Shown here: positions 45,657 to 55,300 of the stretch, piece after piece
Numbering within the stretch: the first letter of the stretch is position 1
Layout of the letters: the number at the start of each line of letters is the position of its first letter
Source: Onchidella celtica
Taxonomy: Eukaryota > Mollusca > Gastropoda > Systellommatophora > Onchidiidae
Length of the DNA: 64,000 bases
Assembly: GCA_963931925.1 (NCBI GenBank)
Contig: OZ007567.1
Span: 84,811,677 to 84,875,676, forward strand
Direction: 5' to 3'
Position numbers and translations under genes: made by a program
Notes under the pieces: generated by a model
Databases searched by the model: none
Seen by the model: only the letters and a program-made list of their open reading frames with translations
What the model was told of the DNA's origin: nothing

Positions 45657-48600
45657 ATGGCGGACCAACCTAAGCACGGACCTCCCCATGGGATGGAAAA
45701 ATATGATTTAGGTGGAAAGGATGATCTTGGAGCCCTTAGTTCTGCCCAGCAAGCGGATCTAAATCAATTTAAGGTTAGAAAACAGTGGATTATTAGCAGA
45801 AACAATTAACATTTCAGCCTTTTCTTGCTGTTACTATTGCACAAATTATCAAATACATAGAGTTTTAACTCCATCCCATGGCCATAGATCTAGATCTAGA
45901 TCTAGACCTAGATTCTAGATTTAGAGATCTAGAAAATACAAGCGAGTGTTCTAAATTGTCATGTAGGCAGACAATTGTTTTCAAATTTAAGGAAACGCCT
46001 GCCTGCCCATGCGGCCTGTAAAGGAATGTTACAAAGTGAAAGAGATTACTTTAGCACAGGGCTTCCCAAACCAAATGAATTCTGAAACTAAGGGCTACAG
46101 CAGAGTACAGGGCCTATATCATACAAGTTGCTAATTTAATGCTATGTTGGCATTGCTACCTCAACTCACAGAACTGTACGTAACCATTGTACCCAGTGGC
46201 TCTAGACAATTTGTTGCACATTTGATGGGTGCTAGGGCCATTGGGTTCAATGGGCATGTGGTCCTGTGACGTGAGGTAGCATGACAACACAGTGAGTGTG
46301 ACCTGGCTCCAATAAGCCACCATTTTAAAAACACAGAGCCATCAGATTTTCAACATGGCTTTATTTTATCTATAGTCAGGCCTGGAACACCTTAACTCAT
46401 TTCTCCCCAAGTAAATTTGGCCAAGTTGCCCCAGCTAGCCCAAGTAAATTTTACAGTTTTCATGCTTTTATAGGGTGAGTTAGAAAAAAATTCATTACTC
46501 GCTTATTTTTAAAGTATTTTTCAATTCTATTTGGTGGAAGTGTTTATAAATGAATGTTTTATGATATTCTGTAGTTGTTTTTATTATTGTGTGAGTATAA
46601 AGTACGTAGTAATTTGTAAATTAGAATTGAAAAATAAAATTAATAGGCTAGGCCTAAGGTCAGGGTCAAAAACGCAGATTCCCTGTTCGTGGTACAGCTT
46701 GGCATGAAAGGCGAAAACGGGGATTCCTCATTCGCGGGGAGAAATGAGTTAAATGTTAGTTTACTCTATCACTAACTTACAAAAATGATTGTCAGTAATT
46801 CAGAGATAGATCATACTTGTATCCTGCAGAGTAATGGGAACTATTTAGAAAAGAAACAAAAATTCAATTAAATTCATTTCTTTTTTTTTCCTGATGTATT
46901 TGCTTACAGATTACACCTATATGAAAATTTGATTGTGATTTGTTAACTCTAGGTTGAAGAAGACAGTTGTCTCTTGGCTACAGTAAAGTAATGACATTCT
47001 TTGTTCAGTCACTATTATATCTTCTCTTGTCATGGCATAAAAAACTTGAAAGTTGTTGCAAAACCATAAGATTTTTGGAAGTAGTCATGTGGTACAATCT
47101 GGAAAACTACACAATGTTGTCTACTATTAGGGGAAAAGACTATTTAAATACGTATAATATGTACTCCATAATAAAATTTTGCAGGGGATACAAAAAACAG
47201 TCTGAGTCGCACCCTGCTTTCTTCTTTGTTCAGTTTCTATTTGTGGTGACCAGAAGAAACTATCAGTCATACAAAATTATACACCAGATAGAAAGGTAGA
47301 GCACATATCATTCTCCAATTTCCAAGATGATGTTAAAAAGTGAATTTCACTTAGTCTGGCACATATATGGCCTTCTGTGTAACAGGCGCAATACAGTTAA
47401 CCTATTATGCAAACATGTGAACAAAGAATGAGAAAAGCACATTGTTGGTCACCATGATGGAAAGAAAACTAAGCTGCAGTGACTTTTGTTTGAAAGTTGG
47501 AGGATTACTGGAAATTATTAACTTTGTGTACATTTGTTTTTTTTGCAGGTGCAAACACGTATTGGCAATGAGAGATATTTGCGTGACCATCCGGAGGTGG
47601 AGTGTTTAATTGCCTGCTTTTTAGGGTAAAGATGGCATATTATACATGCAGTTCAACATAATTAATTGCTTTTCTTTCTTTTTTCCAGTTTGTGTGGTGA
47701 TTGTTTTGTGTGTGTATACATGCGCGAGTCAGTAGTGTGTGTGTTCATATCGATGGTGTTGTACTCTAACCGTGTAACTGGTTTTGGGATTGTTTTTCCA
47801 GGAGACCAAAAAAAACATCTTTTTGCGAGTTTTTTTACACAGGACTATATCTTTTTGGTCGTATTAATCAAACAAAACGCGTCTTTCTGTCGTAATAAAT
47901 ATTTTTTTTTTTAAATGCAGGTCTTTAAGCCGGTTAATCCCGTTACGTGGTTATCATACAAAGTATTGTCAGGCACTTACACATTTAGAGATACACACGA
48001 CTAGAGCACGACAAAATTCCGCCACAGAAATCAGTTACACGATTAGAACAACCACATACACGGTTAGAATTGTAACTATTGAAGGCTTTGAAGCCAGTTG
48101 CATGCTCAATTTTGCTATTTATAGTGCGTGTAGACTTCCCATTTGAATAGGGAACCCCCGGAAAGGCATGGTGACTAGTTTTAGCAATTTTTCCAGTTAC
48201 ATGGTTAGAGCACAACACGATTGATATGTTTGTTTTGTATTTTCCACTAACATATTATGGGTGGATTAAAACTTGAAAGAATTCAATCACAAGGAATGAG
48301 AATCTTAATAACAGCAAGAATTCAGTTTCAACATTGAGCATATCTACTTCCTATTGTAATTCATCAAAGTTTCATAAAAGCTTGCTGCATGTAGTCAAAC
48401 ACAATCACTTTTTGCCTTCACAGGTGCTCCTAAGAAACTTTGTAATAACTATTAAATAAAGTGTTTTGTGAAATGAATATAGAGAAAAGAACTTACTAGA
48501 GTTTAGCCCTTTGAACCCTACTGCCCTCTTAAGAGGGCAAATTTTCCGGATACAATTTCCCTGTTGCCCTCTTTAGAGGGCAGAGACCTTTACCTTCTAC

Positions 48601-49555
48601 AAGACGTGACGGCACTGCCAGTAGTCTCGCAGGTTTTTTGTCAAAATCATGATGTGGGTATGCTACATCTTCATACTTTTACCTTCACTTCATTTTTACA
48701 CTATATTATTTTATTTTCAGGGATGTCCTCACAAAACGTCCAGAAAGTGTTCGAGAATTTGCTGCGGGTAGGAATTGTATCTGTGTGTGTACATATGATG
48801 CAATATATTTGACATCTGTATAGGCCTGCCTGTGATTTCATCATGTTTTATTTTAATATAGTTTTATAGACAATGCATTATAGGACAGTTATTCATTTCA
48901 ATCTTTCGGTCACTACCATAAAATTATAGATTTGTATTGAACTGTATTATCATTGTGAAGTCTTAAGAAATTAAAACCTGTAATTTAGAAAATTGTGCAG
49001 GGCAGTGGTGGTGTAACTGAAACTTTGATTATATGAAAGACAGAAAGAAATGAGGAGAAAATGAGACATCTCTTGTACAGAGTAAATAAAACCACTTAGA
49101 TCAATAAAGTACGGAAGTTCATCATAGAGGTTGTGGAAAATAAATCCTTAGTGTAGTTTCAGGCATGTTGTTTACAGTCATCTCAAATGAATTGCCATTA
49201 GACAACAGTGAGAATGAACAACCTAAAATGAGGACGGTGTCAATGTAGAATAAAAAGCACATGTACATTTCATTTGGTCTCAGCAGTGCATTTTCATTAG
49301 TCATACACATCAGCTAAAGTACTGATGACCATGCAAAATAGTTTCTTGAGTTCTTAACTCTTTCAGTGTCCACAAACATAAATTGACTGTTTTCTGAACA
49401 GGTATACTGTATTCACATTAAGATATTGAAATATTCATATATACTTTTTTGCAGAGTACTTCACAAACCCATCTCTACCCGAAAAAGTTGAACAACACCT
49501 GGCTGGAAGGCAGGAGAAGTTGAAACAGAACCGTGTCATTCAAAGTCTCACTTAA
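45657..49555 (+). CDS. RIIAD1: RIIa-domain protein, RIIAD1-like
   Basis: Four exons: 45657-45773, 47549-47625, 48721-48767, 49455-49555, with phases 0, 2 and 1 matching across the junctions and all introns GT-AG; 113 aa, stop TAA 49553-49555. The start codon lies in AAAGATGGCGGACC. After a roughly 20-residue polar leader, LGALSSAQQADLNQFKVQTR runs into IGNERYLRDHPEVECLIACF and then KRPESVREFAAEYFTNPSLP, the pattern of the small RIIAD1 proteins (GALS..Q...L..FK.QTR..NE.YL..H.EVE, then KRP..I.EFAA.YFT.P.LP). The RIIa fold is the dimerisation/docking module of PKA type II regulatory subunits and binds amphipathic helices of AKAP-type partners; several small RIIa proteins are ciliary or sperm-flagellar. 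That role is known for relatives and not shown here. Its introns host three transposon-like inserts. Confidence 0.92.
46392..46752. mobile_element. TTAA-flanked MITE (piggyBac-like), 361 bp
   Basis: Begins TTAACTCATTTCTCCCC and ends GGGGAGAAATGAGTTAA: perfect 13-base TIRs next to TTAA on both sides, the piggyBac target site. The subterminal GATTCC/GGATTCC words differ from the other two TTAA elements in this window, so it is a separate family. Non-coding; lies in RIIAD1-like intron 1. Confidence 0.7.
47756..48218. mobile_element. TIR element with internal copies of its own terminus, about 463 bp
   Basis: Left end GTGTTGTACTCTAACCGTG and right end (reverse complement) GTGTTGTGCTCTAACCATG, both continuing into TAACTGG. 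In the right half the terminal motif recurs in variant form near 47990-48010, 48036-48050 and 48058-48080. The target duplication is unclear (perhaps GAT). Superfamily not recognised. Lies in RIIAD1-like intron 2 and has no coding capacity. Confidence 0.55.
48532..48592. repeat. Twin 18-bp palindromes
   Basis: TGCCCTCTTAAGAGGGCA (48532-48549, perfect palindrome) and TGCCCTCTTTAGAGGGCA (48575-48592, one unpaired centre) are separated by 25 bases. Just upstream is TTTAGCCCTTTGAACCC, which resembles a decayed TTAA-CCCTTTGAACCC piggyBac-type left terminus, so the pair may be the subterminal repeats of a truncated element. Lies in RIIAD1-like intron 2. Confidence 0.6.
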
Positions 49556-51611
49556 ATCACATTGTTTTGCCAGACTCTTCAAATATTAGAACAGTAAAAT
49601 AGTGACAGTATTTTTTCGAGATGTGCTAAACAAATTATATTGCAGATAGTTACGGAATAATTTTTCCTAAATTTGATGCCTGAAAACAATTAAAACCTGA
49701 GTATTCTTGCAGTATGTGAAACTGTGTATTGCTATTCAATAATGTCTAAGATAGACACATAGAGAGAGAAACAGCCAGAGGAAAATGCAGGTATTATTGC
49801 AATTATTGTGCATTTGGAAATATGGTGAATGGTTTATAATATCGTAACATAGCCTACTGATTCAATTGGTAGTTGCTATCACAGTTTAGTAGACTATAGA
49901 GATTTCAACTTGAACTCAGAAATCATTTTCTGCAAGAATTTCAGACACTCTCCTTTCATAGGATGGTAAAAAATTGCTGTTTCCAAACACAAGGGGTATT
50001 GTAGATAAATTCAAATTGACATTGCTGGTGGAGCCAGTGTGCTATGGCATGTGAGTAATGCAAAATTTCATTCATTATCAATATTAGTGTCTATTGTTTA
50101 GCTCACTCTGGTGTATCTAGTTATGAGCTAATAAGAAACGTCAAAAAAATGTAGGCAAAGGGAGAATTGTTTTGATACAGTGATTGTAATAGTGAGACAA
50201 CAATGATTGTGCAAAACAGCACATTGTGGTGTTCAGGGGCCAAACTTCTGTCATGTATATACTGAAGGTTTATGTGTAGCATGTTGTAAATTTTCAATAT
50301 TTGTTATTCATTACATGCACAGGGCCTGAAGGCAATGCATGTAAAAATTACATGTGATAAGCATAGAGGCTGTTTATTAAAGATTCTCTATGCATATTCT
50401 CAGTATTGTTTTAATTTTTTTTGGTATTTTTATGACTTTATTTTATTCATTGTTAATATATTGTGTTAAGCAGTGACATAGCTTGCAATAGCATGCACTT
50501 TCTCATATTTTCCTTCTGGATATTAACATTTCTCCACCATGACATTAGCAGGGACATAATTTCACTGTTTCAAAGAGGTCTATTGGATATTTTCAATTAT
50601 ATCACAGCTTTACGAGAGCTCAGATAGTGCAAATCAAATAGTTTTCTGTGATACTGATCACTAATTAAGACAACGAAGAATGATTGTGGAGAAGCCAGCC
50701 TGAAGAAAATTTAACAGTATGCTTCAGTTGAAGATGGTACGATGTGGATAAAACGCAGAAACATCTTATGAGCTGCGAAAAAAATCTGGCTTCACTCATG
50801 TTGAGTATTTAATCTTTTCTTAAATGTGTCCTAAAAAAATTCTGATGTACATAATATATATAAGTTTAAGAGTCTCTCAGTCGCCAGTGTTAGTGAATTA
50901 GATGGTACTGCACAGCGCATGGTATTTTGTTATTTAGTATAGTTACCCAGCATACAGATTTATTAGCTTGAAAGAGTTACAACCCTATTGTTTTAAATTA
51001 AATGAAAAACTACATGGAAAGTAAACTGATATGCAGGAGAGCAAGAGTAAGAGCTTAATGAATACTCATTTCAACTGATTGGATATCATTGCCTGTGAAT
51101 ACGATCTGATTTTCATTATCAAAAGAATGACCACATGCTTATGTTGAATTTTATATGAACATAATTTTTTTACAAAGGCCTACCAGTACTTCATATTCTT
51201 CTTATTATTATTAATTGACATTACTTTAGCTTCTGTCATAATTTTTCCTTATTGTCATGGTAGTGCTTATACTGTGTGGCCTTTCTAAGCTTATAACTGT
51301 ATCGATATCTTTATTTCTTACTGCTCAGAGGGAAGAAAGGGAGGGGTACAAGTTATTTTGGACCCAAAGACCATCATTTATTATGATGCTTACTACTGAG
51401 AAATATCTACTTTTTTAGCATTTTCTTTTGTTTAAATTTTATGCTAAGAATACATTGTGTGTTGACTTTCCTTTTTTGGACAGAGGAAAGCAACTGAAAG
51501 AAAAATAAATAACTACAGAAAAGAAGTCGGTGGTGTTACTGGTCTTCTTACATGTATTTGCTTTTGAAAACAGTTTTACTGTATGACGGTTTGTTTTCCC
51601 ATTTTTCAACA
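49556..51611. other. Intergenic, no gene seen
   Basis: AT-rich DNA between the RIIAD1-like stop and the LTR element. No supported open frame, repeat or RNA gene. The RIIAD1-like 3' UTR presumably occupies the first part. Confidence 0.4.
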
Positions 51612-51616
51612 GTCCT
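51612..51616 (+). repeat. Target-site duplication, 5' copy
   Basis: GTCCT immediately before the TGTAGC start of the 5' LTR; the identical GTCCT follows the 3' LTR at 58307-58311. Confidence 0.9.
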
Positions 51617-51906
51617 TGTAGCGTCCCACTACGATCGATATTTTCTCACCCCCCCCCCGCTTGGCGAGTCTCACTCGGCGACCTTCCTCCCCCCTCTCGC
51701 CAGCAAGGCCGGTATTTCTCTTTGATGTGGCTTGTTTGTTTCACTGTAGAAAATCTAGAAGGTCTGGAAGGAACTGCAGTATCCGAGATTACGCTAGGTC
51801 GACCTTGAGTGATGTAATTCTGTGACGTGTCTGTGTACGATTGGGTGACTTGTATGTGTCCCGAACGATCTAGGTCTGTCTCGGGCTTATGGGGCGGTTA
51901 AGCCGC

Positions 51907-51924
51907 TTCCTGAACGTTCCTGGA
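51907..51924 (+). promoter_or_regulatory. Heat-shock-element match upstream of LTR TATA box
   Basis: TTCCTGAACGTTCCTGGA reads as TTC-nn-GAA-nn-TTC plus a fourth, imperfect GGA unit. That is three perfect alternating pentamers of the HSF1 binding site. It lies 6 bases upstream of TATAAGG (51930-51936) and is unchanged in the 3' LTR (57979-57996). Heat induction is an inference from the motif and its position. Confidence 0.5.
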
Positions 51925-51929
51925 CAGAA

Positions 51930-51936
51930 TATAAGG
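51930..51936 (+). promoter_or_regulatory. LTR TATA box
   Basis: TATAAGG within GAATATAAGGAGG. In the 3' LTR the same site is expanded to ATATATATAAGG. Transcription would start roughly 30 bases downstream, defining the U3/R border. Confidence 0.55.
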
Positions 51937-52236
51937 AGGGCCAGGCGAGTAGGAGTGGTGCAAATCGTGGGTGAAAATCGTAAGGTGCAAATCGTAGGTG
52001 TGAAAATCCAGTGGTAGTTAGAAGTGTGTCTTCCCGGCTAGCTAGGTGTAAGTAACTTGTGGATATCAGCTCTTGTTTACAGTTATTAAACGTTAGTATT
52101 AATTGTTCATCGGATCCTGTTATTTATAAAATTTCTACAACAGTTCGAGACAGTTTCGTTTTTTTAGGGGTAGACGATCAGTTCATCTGACTCTCCCCAT
52201 TATAACGTGCTGAAATTTGCATCAACTGTTACATAT

Positions 52237-52254
52237 TGGGGGCTCGTCCGGGAT
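52237..52254 (+). other. Primer-binding site for tRNA-Pro
   Basis: TGGGGGCTCGTCCGGGAT begins three bases after the end of the 5' LTR. It is the 18-base complement of the 3' end of tRNA-Pro including CCA, the same PBS sequence used by gammaretroviruses of the murine leukaemia type. It therefore primes minus-strand synthesis with tRNA-Pro. Confidence 0.9.
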
Positions 52255-52344
52255 CCGAATCAGATCAGAACAGATTCAAGTAGACCATCGAAGCGTTTCT
52301 AAAGTACAGTAAATTGTGTAAAGATCATCGAGGATATCCACAAC

Positions 52345-55300
52345 ATGTCAGAGACTATTGGAAGGCTTGGCCAGGAAGCAGACGCCTTGGAGCTCACTGG
52401 GAAGGAGAGACAGGAATGCATCCGTCAAGGCCTAAGGGAGGAAAGAGAGAGGCAAGAGCGCATGGAGCAACTGAAGATAGAGGCTCAAGAGAAGGAGGCT
52501 CAACGACAGGCTCAGGAGAAGGAGGCAGAACGACAGGCTCAGCTGGAAAGAGAAAAGATGAACCACGCGCTGGAGATGGAGAGGGTCCGCCATCAGCGTG
52601 GAGGCGAGTCGACGCAGGGGACCATCGACCACGCCAGTTCCAAGAGACCCAAGCTACCCGCATTTCAGGATGGGAAGGACGACCTTGATAGCTGGCTACT
52701 TCGTTTTGAGAGGTTTGCCGAGACAGCGGACTGGCCTAGATCCACCTGGACGACATTAATGTCTGCCCTGCTGACTGGGAGAGCTCTGGAGTGCTTCTGT
52801 CGATTGCCGATCGATGAGGCCAAGGACTACGACAAAGTCAAGGAAGCTTTGCAGAAGAGGTATAACCTGTCAGAGGACGGTTACAGACTCATGTTCAGAC
52901 AAGGTAAGCCTGAAGATGGAGAAGATGTCGGGATGTTTCTAACTAGGATCAAGACTTACCTAGAGAGGTGGATAAAGCTATCAAAGACGGAGAAGACCTA
53001 CGAAGGAGTGAGGGACCTGTTCGTTAAAGAGCAGTTTATGGATGCTTGCCCACCAGATCTTGCGATCCATGTGAGGGAGAGGAGGCCAAAGACGCTACAG
53101 GACGTCGCAGATTCAGCGGAGGCGTTCCTGGTAGCGAGGAATCGGACACTGAGAGGAATCGCCAGACAGCAAAGCCGGCCAGTGCGACGGAGACCCAACG
53201 GAGACAGAAGTCTACAGGTCTGTTATAGGTGCCAGGAGCCGGGACATAAGGCGAGGGAGTGTCGTGCAAGGACAAAAGACAAAGGTGAGTTCAGATGTTA
53301 CCTTTGTGGAAAGCCAGGCCACGTTCGGAGAATGTGCCCAGCTCAGAAGGATACGGGGCGAGGCAAGCCGAACAAGGCGGCGGCGGCCGTAGTGATAGCG
53401 GCGGACGAGTCGTCGAGACAGGATGCGACGACGGCTGACACCAGCATCAACGTTCAAGCGGTAATGAAGGACGGGAAGCTCCAGTTAGCGGTGCCTGTTA
53501 CGTGTTTAGGATGCAGTGACGGAAGGACCGTGGAGAAGCTGAAGTTACCAGTGATGAAGGGCTTGATTGGAAATCGAGCAGTAGACGTCCTAAGAGATAC
53601 CGGCTGTGAAGGTGTAGTGGTGCGGCGATCACTGGTGGACGACGGACAGCTCACCGGTGGGAAGAAACTTATCGCGAGGATCGATAACTCCTTGCTAGCG
53701 GCGGAGGAAGCCGTTATCGACGTGAAGACGCCTTACCTGGCGTGCAGAGTGACGGCACTGTGTCTCCCGGAGACCATCTGCGACCTAGTAGACGGGAACG
53801 TGGACGGAGCGAAGGACCCGTACGACCCTGATACCGAGGTGATGGTAGGAGCGGTGACCACGAGGGCCCAGGAGAAGAGGAAGGACCAGTCTACGTCGCT
53901 GAGGGTGCCGAGGGCAGAACGGCACGCGGGAGTGGATAGGAAGGAACTCATCCGACTCCAGGAAGAAGACGAAGACCTCAAGAAGTTGGGGCAGAAGAAA
54001 ATTCCGACCAACAGAGGCAACAAGTCCGTACACTTCGAGAGACACGGAGGTGTACTGTACCGGATTTATAGGGACATAAGACAGGCTACGATTACAAGAC
54101 AAGTGGTACTACCCGAGAAACTGAGGGAGTATGTACTGAGCGTTGCCCATGATTCTATCGTCGGAGGACATCTCGGCGTGAAGAAGATGAAGGACCGGGT
54201 GATGAGCAATTTTTACTGGCCTGGTATCGAAGGTGACGTCGCGAGATACTGCCGCTCATGCGACATCTGCCAGAGGACAGTGAACAAGGGAGCGACTCCT
54301 AAGGTGCATTTGCAGAGTATGCCAGTGGTAGACGTCCCATTTAGGAGAGTGGCCGTGGACCTGGTAGGACCTATTGACCCCCCAAGTGAAGGCGGACATC
54401 GGTATATCCTGGTATACGTAGACTACGCTACCCGTTACCCTGAAGCGACCCCCTTGAAGAAGATTGACGCGGAAACAGTAGCAGAAGCCTTAGTAAATAT
54501 CTACAGCCGTTTGGGTGTGCCCGAGGAGATCTTATCTGATCAAGGGACTCAATTCATGTCGGACGTCATGAAAGAAACGAACAGATTACTGGGAATTCGA
54601 CAGTCGACCACCACAGTCTACCACCCTATGTACAACGGGCTGGTGGAGCGATTTAACGGCACACTGAAGAAGACATTGAGGCGACTCTGCGCGGAGCAAC
54701 CTAAGCAGTGGCGCCGATACATTAACCCGCTGCTCTTCGCGTATCGTGAAGTTCCCCAAGAATCGACAAAGTTCGCCCCATTCGAGTTGCTGTATGGAAG
54801 AACGGTGAGGGGACCGATGCACATCTTGCGACAGTTATGGGCCAAGGACGTAGAGGAGCCGGAGACAAAGACCAGTTACCAGTACGTCATGGAACTACGC
54901 GAGCGGCTGGAGGACATGTGGAAGTTAGCGACGGAAGAGCTCTCAAAGGCACAAGGTAGACAGAAAACCTACTACGACCGGAAGGCGCGAGAGAGAAAGT
55001 TCCGCCCTGGCGACGAAGTTTTAGTACTGCTGCCGACAAACGCTAACAAGCTCCTAGTCCAGTGGAAGGGACCATACAAGGTAGTCTCGGTTGTCGGTGT
55101 CAACGACTACAGAGTCAAGATGGGTGTGAACGAGAAGACATTGCACGCTAACCTTCTCAAGAGGTATATCCCCAGGACTACACCAGCGACGACGCAAGCA
55201 GCGGCGGCGGCAATGGGACCGGCATCTGTCGTGACCGAGATGTGTGAGATGAACGACGGCAGGAGCTACACCACACCTGGAGATGTCGACGCTATGATGG

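Larger units (their letters stand above)
51617..52233 (+). repeat. 5' LTR (617 bp)
   Basis: Starts TGTAGCGTCCCACTACGATC and ends CATCAACTGTTACA (TGT...ACA). Compared with the 3' LTR it has a shorter C run (10 versus 17), lacks a 14-base piece next to GAACGATC, has a shorter TATA repeat, carries AAAAT extra near 52130, and differs at two single bases. It carries a promoter: heat-shock-type repeats at 51907-51924 followed by TATAAGG at 51930. Confidence 0.95.

Noticed and set aside
52314-52688. 124-aa frame overlapping the start of the retrotransposon polyprotein
   Set aside because: It overlaps the gag-pol frame in another register, has Gly/Arg-rich shadow composition and no recognised domain.
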